DNA of 64,000 nt, taken from the NCBI RefSeq assembly GCF_006716905.1, contig NZ_VFPV01000001.1, forward strand, positions 425,501 through 489,500. Direction: 5' to 3'. Below, piece by piece: positions 16,104-25,712 of the stretch. The stretch's first letter is position 1, and every line of letters starts with the position of its first letter. The notes under the pieces are model-generated. The model was not told the origin of the DNA, did not search any database, and was given only the letters and a program-made list of their open reading frames with translations. Both the position numbers and the translations under genes were made by a program. The stretch comes from Acidovorax temperans (GTDB taxonomy: Bacteria; Pseudomonadota; Gammaproteobacteria; Burkholderiales; Burkholderiaceae_C).

Positions 16104-16135
16104 CCTTGCACGCAGCCGCACTGGCGCAAGGGTTG
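16100..16135. repeat. 10-bp inverted repeat between clpX and lon
   Basis: CAACCCTTGC and GCAAGGGTTG flank a 16-base loop, without a T tract. It could be an mRNA hairpin between clpX and lon or a regulator site; its 3' arm on the minus strand overlaps the candidate -35 element. Confidence 0.45.
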
Positions 16136-16177
16136 CTGAAAGAAAGGGCTGCTGGGTGCAAGCCCGTACCGGGCATC

Positions 16178-17443
16178 TCAGGCCTTCTTGGCCGCTTCGC
16201 GGTACACGAGAAGCGGCGGCTTGTTTTCTTCGATGGTTGCCTCGTCAACAACCACTTTCTCAACATTGCTGGTGTTGGGCAGGTCAAACATGGTGCCAAT
16301 GAGCGATTGCTCCAGGATGGATCGCAAACCGCGCGCACCCGTCTTGCGTGCCAACGCCTTGCGCGCAATTGCCTTCAAGGCCGCTGGGCGAATCTCCAAC
16401 TCCACACCTTCCATGGAGAGGAGCTTGCTGTACTGTTTGACGAGCGCGTTCTTGGGCTCTGTCAGGATCTGCACCAGCGCGTCTTCGCTCAACTCAGCCA
16501 GCGCCGTCACCACCGGCATACGGCCTACCAGCTCAGGGATGATGCCAAACTTGATCAGGTCTTCAGGTTCGATCTCCTGGAAGACATCCGTCAGCGACCG
16601 CTGCTTCTTGCTGCGCACTGCTGCACCAAAACCGATGCCAGAAGCTTCGGTACGGTTTTCGATGACCTTTTCCAAACCGGCAAAAGCGCCGCCGCAAATG
16701 AACAAGATGTTGGTCGTGTCGATCTGCAAGAAATCCTGGTTGGGATGCTTACGGCCACCCTGGGGAGGCACGCTCGCCATCGTTCCTTCAATCAGCTTGA
16801 GCAATGCCTGCTGAACGCCTTCACCAGACACGTCACGGGTGATGGACGGGTTGTCAGATTTGCGAGAAATCTTGTCGATCTCATCGATGTAAACGATGCC
16901 ACGCTGGGCACGCTCCACATCGTAATTGCAGCTTTGCAGAAGCTTCTGCACGATGTTTTCTACGTCCTCGCCCACGTAGCCAGCCTCGGTCAGCGTGGTG
17001 GCATCGGCCATGACAAAAGGCACATCCAGCATGCGCGCGAGTGTCTGGGCCAGCAAAGTCTTGCCAGAGCCCGTGGGGCCAATCAGCAAGATATTGCTCT
17101 TCGAGAGCTCAACATCGTCCTTGAGCGCCTTGTCCTTGTGACGCAAACGCTTGTAATGGTTGTACACGGCCACAGCAAGCGTTCGCTTGGCTACGTCTTG
17201 GCCGATCACATAGTTGTCAAGATTGGTCTTGATCTCAGCCGGTGTCGGCAGGTCACTTCGCCCATCCTTGGACAACTCGCCCACCGGCAACTCATCACGG
17301 ATGATTTCATTGCAAAGGTCAATGCACTCATCACAGATAAAGACCGAAGGACCAGCGATCAGCTTTTTGACTTCGTGCTGGCTTTTACCGCAGAAGGAGC
17401 AGTAAAGGGTTTTTTCGCTGGAGGAGCCTTTTTTCTCGGCCAT
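16178..17443 (-). CDS. clpX: ClpX, AAA+ unfoldase of the ClpXP protease
   Basis: ClpX unfolds tagged proteins and feeds them to ClpP. The 421-residue product has the N-terminal zinc domain with Cys15, Cys18, Cys37 and Cys40, Walker A GPTGSGKT near residue 120, Walker [10 protein letters not shown], the IGFGA loop that docks on ClpP, and sensor-2 [10 protein letters not shown]. It lies between clpP and lon on the same strand, as is usual in proteobacteria. The 95-base gap before it contains a terminator hairpin after clpP. Confidence 0.98.
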   Translation of the reverse strand: MAEKKGSSSEKTLYCSFCGKSQHEVKKLIAGPSVFICDECIDLCNEIIRDELPVGELSKDGRSDLPTPAEIKTNLDNYVIGQDVAKRTLAVAVYNHYKRLRHKDKALKDDVELSKSNILLIGPTGSGKTLLAQTLARMLDVPFVMADATTLTEAGYVGEDVENIVQKLLQSCNYDVERAQRGIVYIDEIDKISRKSDNPSITRDVSGEGVQQALLKLIEGTMASVPPQGGRKHPNQDFLQIDTTNILFICGGAFAGLEKVIENRTEASGIGFGAAVRSKKQRSLTDVFQEIEPEDLIKFGIIPELVGRMPVVTALAELSEDALVQILTEPKNALVKQYSKLLSMEGVELEIRPAALKAIARKALARKTGARGLRSILEQSLIGTMFDLPNTSNVEKVVVDEATIEENKPPLLVYREAAKKA

Positions 17444-17483
17444 GGGGCAATGCCTTGTTACGGAAAGTTGTCGGGATGATAAC

Positions 17484-17520
17484 CAAATAAAAACGGCGTC
17501 TTCCCCAAGGGAAAACGCCG
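17484..17520 (-). terminator. Intrinsic terminator between clpP and clpX
   Basis: On the minus strand CGGCGTTTTCCC and GGAAGACGCCG pair around a short loop and are followed by TTTTTATTT. It lies 19 bases after the clpP stop, so clpX expression may rest on read-through or a separate promoter. Confidence 0.75.
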
Positions 17521-17538
17521 CCCAGTGTGCTACCGGGT

Positions 17539-18147
17539 TCAGGCGCGCTGGCTGATCACCTGATCCACCAAGCCGTAATCCTTGGCTTCATCGGCAGACA
17601 GGAAATAGTCGCGCTCAGTGTCGCGCTGGATCTTCTCCAGCGGCTGACCTGTGCGTTCGGCCAGGATTTTGTTCAGTTGCTCACGGGTCTTGAGAATTTC
17701 ACGGGCGTGGATCTCAATTTCAGTGGCCTGCCCCTGCATACCACCCAGAGGCTGGTGGATCATGACCTTGGAGTTGGGCAGTGCAAAGCGTTTGCCTTTG
17801 GCACCTGCTGCCAACAAAAAGGCGCCCATGCTCGCAGCCATGCCGGTGCACAGCGTTGACACATCGGGCTTGATGAAGTTCATCGTGTCGAAAATCGCCA
17901 TGCCCGCGCTGACAGAACCGCCAGGCGAGTTGATGTAGAACGAAATGTCCTTGTCAGGATTTTCGCTCTCGAGGAACAGCAACTGCGCCACCACCAGATT
18001 GGCAGTCTGGTCGTTGACAGGCCCTACCAAGAAAATCACGCGCTCCTTGAGCAGGCGCGAGTAAATGTCATACGACCGTTCACCACGGCCAGACTGCTCG
18101 ATGACCATGGGGATCATGCCCAGGCCTTGTGTTTCCAATGCGCTCAT
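17539..18147 (-). CDS. clpP: ClpP, serine protease subunit
   Basis: ClpP forms the tetradecameric chamber of the ClpXP and ClpAP proteases. The 202-residue product carries the catalytic triad Ser106 (MAASMGAF), His131 (MIHQPLGG) and Asp180 (ERDYFLS). I start at 18,147 (MSALETQ) because TGGAGA lies just upstream; an in-frame ATG 15 bases earlier lacks such a site. It follows tig and precedes clpX on the same strand. Confidence 0.98.
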   Translation of the reverse strand: MSALETQGLGMIPMVIEQSGRGERSYDIYSRLLKERVIFLVGPVNDQTANLVVAQLLFLESENPDKDISFYINSPGGSVSAGMAIFDTMNFIKPDVSTLCTGMAASMGAFLLAAGAKGKRFALPNSKVMIHQPLGGMQGQATEIEIHAREILKTREQLNKILAERTGQPLEKIQRDTERDYFLSADEAKDYGLVDQVISQRA

Positions 18148-18189
18148 GTTTTCTCCAGTCAAGCAGGTACTGTACCCAGAAATGAATTG

Positions 18190-18217
18190 GGGCCTGTGCG
18201 CAAAAGCACAAGCCCCT
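18190..18217 (-). terminator. GC-rich hairpin between tig and clpP
   Basis: GGGGCTTGTGC and GCGCACAGGCCCC (minus strand) form a stem around TTTT, with no strong T tract after it. It may be a weak attenuator or an mRNA-stabilising hairpin in the 123-base gap. Confidence 0.4.
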
Positions 18218-18270
18218 TGGTTGGCATTACCGCCAGCTCAATTCCGTAGGAAATGGCCAGCAGCAGGGCT

Positions 18271-19581
18271 TCAGCCCTGGCCCATCAGTTCGTCGAACGA
18301 CACGGCCTTTTCAACCACCTTGGCCTTGCTCAGCACGAACTCGGTCACGTTGTTTTCGATCACCACGGCTTCCACTTCTGCCAGACGCTGGCGGTCACCG
18401 AAGTACCAGCGCACCACGTCTTCAGGCTTCTCGTAGCTGGCAGCCAGCTCGTCGATGTGGGCCTTCAGTTGCTCAGGCTTGGCTTGCAGTTCGTTAGCAC
18501 GCACCAGCTCAGCAACAACCAGACCCAAGCGCACACGGCGCTCAGCCTGGGGGCGGAACACGTCTTCAGGGATTTCTGCCTTGTCGGCGTCCTTGATGCC
18601 GCGCTGCTTCAGCTCGGCACGGGCACCTTCCATCAGGCGGGCGATTTCGGCTTGCACGCTGGCGTTGGGCAGATCCAGCTCAGCTTTGGCCACCAGAGCG
18701 TCCATCACGGCTTGCTTGTTGCGAGCCAGCAGGCGGAACTTGACTTCACGCTCGAGGTTCTTTTTGATGTCTGCGCGCAGGCCTTCGACGGAGCCGTCAG
18801 CAATGCCCAGAGACTTTGCCAGGGCGTCGTTCACTTCAGGCAGGTGAGCAGCTTCAATCTTTTTGACGGTGACCAGGAAATCAGCAGTCTTGCCAGCCAC
18901 TTCCTTGCCGTGGTAATCGGCCGGGAAAGCCAGCGGGAAAGTCTTGCTTTCACCGGCCTTCATGCCGCGCACAGCGTCTTCAAATTCCTTGAGCATCTGG
19001 CCTTCGCCCACCAGGAACTGAAAGCCTTCGGCCTTGCCGCCTTCAAAGGGTTCGCCATCGATCTTGCCTTCGAAGTCCACCGCCACGCGGTCACCGTCTT
19101 GGGCTGCTGCGTCCAGCGCGCGCTGGGCGAAGCTGCGGCGCTGCTTGCGCAGGATGTCGATGGTCTTGTCGATAGCGGCATCGGTCACTTCAGCCGACAG
19201 CTTTTCCACTTCGGCATCCGACAGATCGGCGATCTTGACTTCAGGGAACACTTCGAAAACGGCGTCGAAAGTAACTTGACCTTCAGGAGCGCCTTCTTTT
19301 TCCGTGATACGGGGCTGACCCGCCACGCGCAGCTTGGCTTCGTTGGCGGCCACGGCAAAAGCCTCGCCCACCTTGTCATTCAGCACTTCGTACTGAACTG
19401 AGTAGCCATAGCGCTGAGCCACCACATTCATGGGCACCTTGCCAGGACGGAAACCGTCCATCTTGACCGTGCGGGCCAGGCGCTTCAGGCGCGAGTCCAC
19501 TTCAGCCTGGATCAAGGTAACGGGCACGCTCAGCGTGATCTTGCGCTCGAGCTTTTCAAGGGTTTCAACAGTAACGGCCAT
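18271..19581 (-). CDS. tig: Trigger factor, ribosome-associated chaperone and prolyl isomerase
   Basis: Trigger factor binds nascent chains at the ribosome exit tunnel. The 436-residue protein has the ribosome-binding signature FRPGKVP near residue 44, a central FKBP-type prolyl isomerase domain ([20 protein letters not shown]), and the helical C-terminal arms. It heads the tig-clpP-clpX-lon series, with tRNA-Leu(UAG) upstream on the same strand. Confidence 0.97.
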   Translation of the reverse strand: MAVTVETLEKLERKITLSVPVTLIQAEVDSRLKRLARTVKMDGFRPGKVPMNVVAQRYGYSVQYEVLNDKVGEAFAVAANEAKLRVAGQPRITEKEGAPEGQVTFDAVFEVFPEVKIADLSDAEVEKLSAEVTDAAIDKTIDILRKQRRSFAQRALDAAAQDGDRVAVDFEGKIDGEPFEGGKAEGFQFLVGEGQMLKEFEDAVRGMKAGESKTFPLAFPADYHGKEVAGKTADFLVTVKKIEAAHLPEVNDALAKSLGIADGSVEGLRADIKKNLEREVKFRLLARNKQAVMDALVAKAELDLPNASVQAEIARLMEGARAELKQRGIKDADKAEIPEDVFRPQAERRVRLGLVVAELVRANELQAKPEQLKAHIDELAASYEKPEDVVRWYFGDRQRLAEVEAVVIENNVTEFVLSKAKVVEKAVSFDELMGQG

Positions 19582-19656
19582 GGCTATTCCTCTTATGAAT
19601 GTGGATCGTGCTGGCTGCAGCGCAGCAGCGCCGTGTTCCGCAAAGTCTCACATGGA

Positions 19657-19743
19657 TGGTGCGCGGGGGGGGACTCGAACCCCCACACCATTGCTGGCGT
19701 CAGGACCTAAACCTGGTGCGTCTACCAATTTCGCCACCCGCGC
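19657..19743 (-). tRNA. tRNA-Leu(UAG)
   Basis: An 87-nt class II leucine tRNA with CCA encoded. The acceptor is GCGCGGG/CCCGCGC, the anticodon stem CAGG/CCTG encloses TTTAGGT giving anticodon UAG, and it has a long variable arm and GGGGG/CCCCC T stem. It is intact and intronless, unlike the tRNA-Leu(UAA) at 12,462-12,778. Confidence 0.97.
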
Positions 19744-19847
19744 GGTTCTACAAACAAACAGGCGGCAAGCACGGCTCGCCGCCTGTGTGAAATCGGTCAA
19801 CCTTCTATTTTACCCTGATGTGCGGGGCGGCTGACCGAATCCTTTCT

Positions 19848-22800
19848 TCAAAATACTTCAGGCTCCGGGCGACGCACCCTGAACCACGCCGCGTACATCG
19901 CTGGCAAAGCCAGCAAAGTCAGCACGGTGGCAACCACCAAACCACCCATGATGGCCACGGCCATAGGGCCCCAGAAAACGCTGCGCGACAAGGGGATCAT
20001 GGCCAGCACCGCCGCCGCGGCAGTGAGCACGATGGGGCGCAGACGGCGGACGGCCGACTCCACAATCGCGTCCCACGCAGGCACGCCGCGTGCACGGTCT
20101 TGCTCGATCTGGTCGATGAGGATCACCGAATTGCGCTGGATCATGCCCATGAGGGCAATCACCCCCAGCAACGCCACAAAGCCAAACGGACGGTTCAGCA
20201 GCAGCAACGCACCAGCCACCCCGGCCAGCCCCAGCGGGCCGGTCAGGAAGACGAGCATCGCGCGACTGAAGCTGTGCAGTTGCAGCATCAACAGCGTGAA
20301 GGTAATGAACAGCATGATCGGAATGCCTGCCGCAATCGACGCAGACCCCTTGGAGCTTTCCTCCACGGCACCAGCCACTTCAATGCGATAGCCGCCCTGC
20401 CCTGCCGCATGCCAGCGGGCTTCGATCTCGCGCAGGCCGGGCAGCAGAGCGGCCGTCACCGTGGCGCCCTGCATGCCTTCGGTCACATCCCCCTGCACCG
20501 TGATAGCGTAGTCGCGGTTCTCGCGCCACATCACACCGGGCTCCCAGGTGAACACAGGCTTGGCAATTTGCGTGAGCGGGATGGACTTGCCCGAGGCCGT
20601 AGGCAGATAAGCGCTACCGATATCGGTAATGGCGTTGCGCTCGTCCAGCGGCTGGCGCAGCACGATGTCGATGAGCTTGTCACCCTCGCGGAACTGCCCG
20701 ATCTGCGAGCCGGCCAGCATGATCTTGGCGGCCTGGGCGATGGACTGGCTGCTGACCCCCAGCGCACGCGCCTTGTCCTGGTCCACCTCCATGCGCAGCA
20801 CTTTCACGGACTCGTTCCAGTTGTCGTTCACGCCGCGCATGTCGGGGCTGGCGCGCAGTGCAGCCTTCACCTCGTCAGCACGCTCACGCAGCACCACCGG
20901 GTCGGGACCCATCACGCGGAACTGAACGGGGTAGGCCACGGGCGGGCCGTTGGGCAGCAATTTCACGCGCCCGCGCACTTCAGGAAATTCCTGTGCCAGC
21001 AGCGTGGGCAGCTTGATGCGCAGCGATTCACGCACCGCCAGGTCCTTGGGCAAGACGATGAACTGCGACACGTTGGTTTGCGGCAGCACCTGGTCCAGCG
21101 GCAGATAGAAACGCGGCACACCCGAACCCACCCAGGTGGTCACGGAATTCACGCCGGCTTCGGTCAGCAGACGCTGCTCCACCCGCTTGGTGACCTCTTC
21201 GTTGCCCGCAAACGATGTGCCTTCAGGGAACCAGACTTCCACCATGATTTCGAGACGGCTGGAATCCGGGAAAAACTGCTGCTGCACCTTGCCCATGCCC
21301 ACAATACCCAGGGCAAAGGTCAGGGCCGTGAGGCCAATGGTGATCCAGCGGTGCTGCACGCACCAATCCACCAGCCGCCGGAAGGCGGTGTAGAACGGGC
21401 TGTCAAACACCTCGTGCGGGTCGTCGGTGATGCCCTTGTTGGCCTGGGCGGCCTGCACATGGGGCGGCACCTTGAGCAGCAGCGTGCCCAGGTAAGGCAC
21501 GAAGTACACCGACACCACCCATGACAGCACCAGCGAAATCACCGTCACGGCAAAAATCGCGAAGGTGTATTCACCCGTCATCGACTTGGCAATGCCAATC
21601 GGCAAAAAGCCAGCCGCCGTGATCAGGGTGCCCGTCAGCATGGGCATGGCTGTCAGCTCATAGGCAAAGGTGGCGGCGCGCACCTTGTCGTAGCCCTCTT
21701 CCAGCTTCAGCACCATCATTTCGACGGCGATGATGGCGTCGTCCACCAGCAGGCCCAGCGCAATGATGAGCGAGCCCAGCGAAATCTTGTGCAGGCCAAT
21801 GCCCCAGTACCACATGGCCAAAAAGGTCACGGCCAGCACCATGGGAATGGTGATGCACACCACCAGGCCGGGCCGGGGGTCGATGTACCAGCGCTTCCAC
21901 AGCGGGTGGTTGCCAGGGCGCTTGTGCAGGCCCAGGCTGATGAAGCTCACGGCCAGCACGATGACCACGGCTTCGATCAGCACCTTCACAAATTCGTTGA
22001 CCGATGTGGACACGGCCTTGGGCTGGTCTTGCACATTGACCAGCTTGACGCCCGCTGGCAACGAGTTGCCGATGCGCTGCGTGGCTTGTTCCAGCGCCTT
22101 GCCCAGGGCAATGATGTCGCCACCCTTGGCCATCGAGATACCCAGCGCAATCACCTCACGCCCCTGGTGGCGCACCTTCACGGTGGACGGGTCTACGTAG
22201 CCACGCTTGACCTCTGCAATATCGCCCAGGCGGAACTGCGCACCCGACGGGCCGCGAATCGGCATGGCCCGCAGGTCTTCAATGGCGTTGAACTGGCCGC
22301 CCACACGCACCTGCACCTGGTCCAGCGGGGTCTGCACAGCCCCGGCCGACTCCACGGCGTTTTGCTGGCCCAGCTGGGCCAGCACCTGGTTGAAATCCAG
22401 CCCCAGCTGCGACAGGCGCTTTTGCGAGATTTCGACAAACAGCTTTTCGTCCTGCACGCCGAACTGCTCGACCTTGGCCACATCGCGCACGCGCAGCAGT
22501 TGCTGGCGCACATCGTCGGCAAAGGTCTTCAGCTCTGCGTAGCTGAAGCCTTCGGACTCCAGCGCGTAGATCACGCCATACACATCGCCGAACTCATCGT
22601 TGAAGAACGGGCCCTGCACGCCGGTGGGCAGCGTGTAGCGCATGTCGCCCACCTTCTTGCGCACCGTGTACCAGATATTGGCCACCTCGTTCGGGCGCGA
22701 TGAATCCTTGATCTGGAAGATGATCTGCGACTCGCCTGGCTTGGAGTAGCTGCGGATCTTGTCGGCGTAAGGCACTTCCTGCAGCGTGCGCTCGATCTTG

Positions 22801-23021
22801 TCGGTCACCTGCTCGGCCACCTGCTGCGCTGTGGCGCCAGGCCAGTAGGTGCGCACCACCATCACCCGGAAGGTGAACGGCGGGTCTTCGTCCTGCCCCA
22901 GCTGGAAATAGGCCGCGAAGCCCAGCAGCATCAGCACGACCATCAGGTAGCGCGTGAGCGCCGGGTGGTCGAGCGCCCACTTGGAGAGGTTGAACCCCTC
23001 TTTTGGTTGGTTCTGGCTCAT
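19848..23021 (-). CDS. RND-family multidrug efflux transporter (inner-membrane pump)
   Basis: RND pumps export drugs or solvents by proton antiport through a tripartite complex. This 1,057-residue protein has the 12-helix RND layout with two large periplasmic loops. In the helix 4 region GLLVDDAIIAVEMMV shows the paired Asp residues of the proton relay. The sequence resembles the TriC-like branch of HAE1 transporters more than AcrB; the substrate cannot be told. It is 8 bases downstream of its adaptor gene. No outer-membrane channel gene is adjacent, so it probably uses a TolC-like protein encoded elsewhere. Confidence 0.93.
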   Translation of the reverse strand: MSQNQPKEGFNLSKWALDHPALTRYLMVVLMLLGFAAYFQLGQDEDPPFTFRVMVVRTYWPGATAQQVAEQVTDKIERTLQEVPYADKIRSYSKPGESQIIFQIKDSSRPNEVANIWYTVRKKVGDMRYTLPTGVQGPFFNDEFGDVYGVIYALESEGFSYAELKTFADDVRQQLLRVRDVAKVEQFGVQDEKLFVEISQKRLSQLGLDFNQVLAQLGQQNAVESAGAVQTPLDQVQVRVGGQFNAIEDLRAMPIRGPSGAQFRLGDIAEVKRGYVDPSTVKVRHQGREVIALGISMAKGGDIIALGKALEQATQRIGNSLPAGVKLVNVQDQPKAVSTSVNEFVKVLIEAVVIVLAVSFISLGLHKRPGNHPLWKRWYIDPRPGLVVCITIPMVLAVTFLAMWYWGIGLHKISLGSLIIALGLLVDDAIIAVEMMVLKLEEGYDKVRAATFAYELTAMPMLTGTLITAAGFLPIGIAKSMTGEYTFAIFAVTVISLVLSWVVSVYFVPYLGTLLLKVPPHVQAAQANKGITDDPHEVFDSPFYTAFRRLVDWCVQHRWITIGLTALTFALGIVGMGKVQQQFFPDSSRLEIMVEVWFPEGTSFAGNEEVTKRVEQRLLTEAGVNSVTTWVGSGVPRFYLPLDQVLPQTNVSQFIVLPKDLAVRESLRIKLPTLLAQEFPEVRGRVKLLPNGPPVAYPVQFRVMGPDPVVLRERADEVKAALRASPDMRGVNDNWNESVKVLRMEVDQDKARALGVSSQSIAQAAKIMLAGSQIGQFREGDKLIDIVLRQPLDERNAITDIGSAYLPTASGKSIPLTQIAKPVFTWEPGVMWRENRDYAITVQGDVTEGMQGATVTAALLPGLREIEARWHAAGQGGYRIEVAGAVEESSKGSASIAAGIPIMLFITFTLLMLQLHSFSRAMLVFLTGPLGLAGVAGALLLLNRPFGFVALLGVIALMGMIQRNSVILIDQIEQDRARGVPAWDAIVESAVRRLRPIVLTAAAAVLAMIPLSRSVFWGPMAVAIMGGLVVATVLTLLALPAMYAAWFRVRRPEPEVF

Positions 23022-23029
23022 GGTGTGCC

Positions 23030-24211
23030 TTACTTCGCAGCGGGCTGGGATGCACCGCTTGCTACTGAATCAGTAGCTGCTGGCGCTTGATTCACGGGCG
23101 CTACAGCCGTTTTTGGCTGATATACCGTTACCTTCTGCCCTGGTGAGAGCACATGCACCCCGGTGGCCACCACCTGCATGCCAGGCGTGAGGCCGGAGGC
23201 CACCACGGCGTCGTTGCCATCAGCAGTGGCAATCTGGATGACCTGGGACTTGACGGTGCTGGTGGCAGGGTCATACACCCACACCGCGGTGGACTGCCCT
23301 TCCTGGCGCAAGGCCGTGGTGGGCAGCTTGATGGCGGGGGTGCCGGCATGGCTCAGCGCCTTGGGGGTGACGTACACAGTGGAGCCCAAAGCCGGCGCTT
23401 CGGCGCGATCGATGGCCACCTTGACCTGGAAGGTGCGGGTGGCAGCGTCGGCACTGGCGGCCACTTCGCGCACCTTGCCCGTCAACGTCTTGCCATTGGC
23501 CCAGCCACGCACGGCCACTTCCTGGCCGGGGGCCATGGCGGCCACCTTGTCCTCGGGCACGGCAAACACCACATCACGGGCGCCGTCCTGGGCGATGCGC
23601 ACCACGGGCGCACCTGCCGCCACCACCTGGCCTGGCTCAGCATCAATGCCGGTCACCACGCCAGCCGCATCGGCCACCAGCCGCGTGTAGGCGGCCTGGT
23701 TGCCTTGCGAGGCCAGTTGGGCCTGGGCCTGGTCCAGCGTGGCCTGCGCGGCCTTCAGGGCGGTGTCGCGCCGCTCCAGCTCGGCACCGCTGATGAAATT
23801 CTGGTCTTTCAGCGCTGCGTAGCGCTTGTAGTCGGCCGCCGCCAGGTCGCGCTGGGTGGTGGCTGCAGCCAGCTGCGCGCGGGCGGCCTCCGCCGCCAAC
23901 TGGTAGTCCTTGGGGTCCAGCTGCGCCAGCACATCGCCAGCCTTCACGCGCTGGCCCAGTTCGGCCTGGCGCTGCACGATCTTGCCGCCCACGCGAAAGC
24001 CCAGGCGGGACTCCACCCTGGCGCGCACCTCGCCTGCATATTCGAGCTGCGACTCCAACGCACCCACGCCCACGGTCATCAACTTGACGGCACGCACGGG
24101 CTCCTGCGGCGGCGCAGGCCGCGAACAAGCGGTCATCAGCGCCACTGCGCCCAGAAGCGTGAGATACCTGTGAAACCCGTGAAATGGCCGCGAAGCGGAA
24201 GGTGTACGCAT
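23030..24211 (-). CDS. RND periplasmic adaptor (membrane fusion) lipoprotein
   Basis: Adaptor proteins link the RND pump to the outer-membrane channel. The 393-residue product starts at 24,211 with a lipoprotein signal (LGAVALMTACSRP), then the lipoyl half (AGEVRARVESRLGFRVGGKI), a helical hairpin of about 80 residues, the second lipoyl half and a beta-barrel. Longer upstream starts in this frame have no support. The last 30 residues are Ala/Pro-rich and are encoded by a copy of the family repeat at 23,058-23,118. The upstream region carries a promoter and a TetR-type operator. Confidence 0.92.
   Translation of the reverse strand: MRTPSASRPFHGFHRYLTLLGAVALMTACSRPAPPQEPVRAVKLMTVGVGALESQLEYAGEVRARVESRLGFRVGGKIVQRQAELGQRVKAGDVLAQLDPKDYQLAAEAARAQLAAATTQRDLAAADYKRYAALKDQNFISGAELERRDTALKAAQATLDQAQAQLASQGNQAAYTRLVADAAGVVTGIDAEPGQVVAAGAPVVRIAQDGARDVVFAVPEDKVAAMAPGQEVAVRGWANGKTLTGKVREVAASADAATRTFQVKVAIDRAEAPALGSTVYVTPKALSHAGTPAIKLPTTALRQEGQSTAVWVYDPATSTVKSQVIQIATADGNDAVVASGLTPGMQVVATGVHVLSPGQKVTVYQPKTAVAPVNQAPAATDSVASGASQPAAK
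23058..23118 (+). repeat. Comamonadaceae-type interspersed repeat, copy within the adaptor gene
   Basis: The pattern is TTGCTA, a short spacer, TAGCTGCTGGCGCTT, a spacer, GGGCGCTACAGCC and TTTTT. It matches the copies at 25,499, 51,277 and 60,301 in order and spacing. It overlaps the last codons (about 365-385) of the adaptor gene on the other strand. Confidence 0.6.
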
Positions 24212-24477
24212 GGAAAATCCAGTGATGAAAAATGGTGCGACCGGGCGGTGCAAGTTGGACTGCCCCTTGCTCTGCGCCCAGGCCAAAGCCGATGAGCCCC
24301 TCCCCCGGCAAATCACGCGATAGGGCACGACAACACAGTCGTGCACGCCACAGCGATGGACCGGCGCGACAGGCGCAACCGGGAACCACCCCTTGTTTCG
24401 GGGCTGCAAAAGCGGTGATTTATTCAGGAGAGAGGCCTTCAACCAGCCCTGGTCAGACAGTGCCGAAACAGCTACTG

Positions 24478-24520
24478 ACTGACCGGTTAGTAATCTATGA
24501 GAAGGCCCGGGCATTGTCAA
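24478..24520 (-). promoter_or_regulatory. Sigma-70 promoter and TetR-type operator of the efflux operon
   Basis: On the minus strand, TTGACA (24,515-24,520) and TAGATT (24,492-24,497) are separated by 17 bases. Directly downstream, the near-palindrome ACTAACCGGTCAGT (24,478-24,491; one mismatch) covers the expected start of transcription. Such sites are typical of TetR/AcrR repressors of RND operons. No tetR gene is in the window. The leader to the adaptor ATG is about 270 bases; I see no riboswitch or gene in it. Confidence 0.7.
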
Positions 24521-24538
24521 GCGACAATCCACGCCGCC

Positions 24539-25441
24539 ATGAATCCTGAAAACCGCTCTTCCCCTGCCCCTTCTGCGACCCCTTTGGCCGCCCCAGCGGC
24601 CCAGGCCGCAGCGGCAGTCACGCACTATGAGAATTTTCCGGTGGCGTCGCTGCTGTGCCCGCCCCGCCTGCGCCCGCCCATTCGGGCGATCTACGCTTTT
24701 GCACGCACCGCCGACGACATTGCTGACGAAGGCGACGCCCCGCCAGCGCAGCGCCTGCAAGACCTGGCAGCGTTCGAGACCGACTTGCAAGCTGTCGCCC
24801 GGGGGCACGCACCATCGGAGCGTTGGGAGACGGTGTTTCTTCCGCTGCGCGCCATGATCGAACAGCACCAGCTGCCTGTGAACCTGCTGGCCGACCTGCT
24901 CAGCGCCTTCGCCCAAGACGTGGAAAAGACGCGTGACGCCGAGGGCTACGCCGACCGGGCAGAGCTGCTGGACTACTGCCGCCGCTCTGCCAACCCGGTA
25001 GGCCGCTTGCTGCTGCACCTGTATGGCGTGAGCGATGCCCAGGCACTGCAGCAAAGCGACGCCATCTGCACAGCCTTGCAGCTGGCCAATTTCTGGCAGG
25101 ACTTGAGCGTGGACATTCCGCGCGGCCGCCACTACCTGCCCCGCGCCGACTGCGCGGCCTACGGCGCCTGCCAGGCCGAGCTGCTGGCACGCCAGACCAC
25201 GCCGCAGAATGCGCGGCTGATTCAAGACAGCGCCGACTGGGCACGGGCCCTGATGGTGCAAGGCGCGCCCCTGGTGCACCGCCTGCCCGGTCGCATGGGG
25301 TGGGAGCTGCGCCTGGTAGTGCAAGGCGGCCTGCGCATTCTGGACAAGGTGGACGCCCTTCAAGGCGGCAGCCTGCACACCCGCCCCCGCCTGCATGCCC
25401 CGGACTGGATCGTGATGCTGGCCCGCGCCGTGGCAATGTAA
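24539..25441 (+). CDS. hpnC: HpnC, squalene synthase-like enzyme (hydroxysqualene step)
   Basis: In the HpnCDE route, HpnD makes presqualene diphosphate, HpnC converts it to hydroxysqualene and HpnE reduces this to squalene, the precursor of hopanoids. The 300-residue product has the two Asp-rich motifs of the trans-isoprenyl synthase fold: [10 protein letters not shown] (about 60-69) and [16 protein letters not shown] (about 180-196). I start at the ATG at 24,539. hpnD and hpnE lie 2.8 kb downstream on the same strand, with two unrelated genes between. Assignment to HpnC rather than HpnD rests on overall resemblance. Confidence 0.87.
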   Translation: MNPENRSSPAPSATPLAAPAAQAAAAVTHYENFPVASLLCPPRLRPPIRAIYAFARTADDIADEGDAPPAQRLQDLAAFETDLQAVARGHAPSERWETVFLPLRAMIEQHQLPVNLLADLLSAFAQDVEKTRDAEGYADRAELLDYCRRSANPVGRLLLHLYGVSDAQALQQSDAICTALQLANFWQDLSVDIPRGRHYLPRADCAAYGACQAELLARQTTPQNARLIQDSADWARALMVQGAPLVHRLPGRMGWELRLVVQGGLRILDKVDALQGGSLHTRPRLHAPDWIVMLARAVAM

Positions 25442-25498
25442 GAAAGATTTATGCCCCACAACGGGCGCTAACCCGCCGGCTTCAAGCGCCCGAAAAAT

Positions 25499-25561
25499 TC
25501 AAGTCAAATCAGGCTCTAGCGCTTTATCCAAAAGCGCCAGCAGCTACATTTTTAATAGCAT
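25499..25561 (-). repeat. Comamonadaceae-type interspersed repeat, intergenic copy
   Basis: Read on the minus strand: TGCTATTAAAAATGTAGC, then TGCTGGCGCTTTTG, then AAAGCGCTAGAGCCTG and ATTTGACTTG. It has two short palindromic units in tandem. It lies between hpnC and sdaA, after the hpnC stop. The rest of the 271-base gap holds nothing recognisable. Confidence 0.65.
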
Positions 25562-25712
25562 CATTGATGATTGGCAGACAACCCAGCACGCCAGCCAACC
25601 TGGCCTGCCTTGCCGCCACCGGCATGAGGGGCAGGGATTCCGCGCGTGCGGCGGCAGCACGGCGCCGCTAGCCTTGGCAGAACCACAACCCGAACCACGG
25701 CCTCGCACCACC

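Noticed and set aside
14248-16302. 684-codon open frame opposite lon
   Set aside because: It is a shadow of the lon gene, whose full domain set is read on the minus strand.
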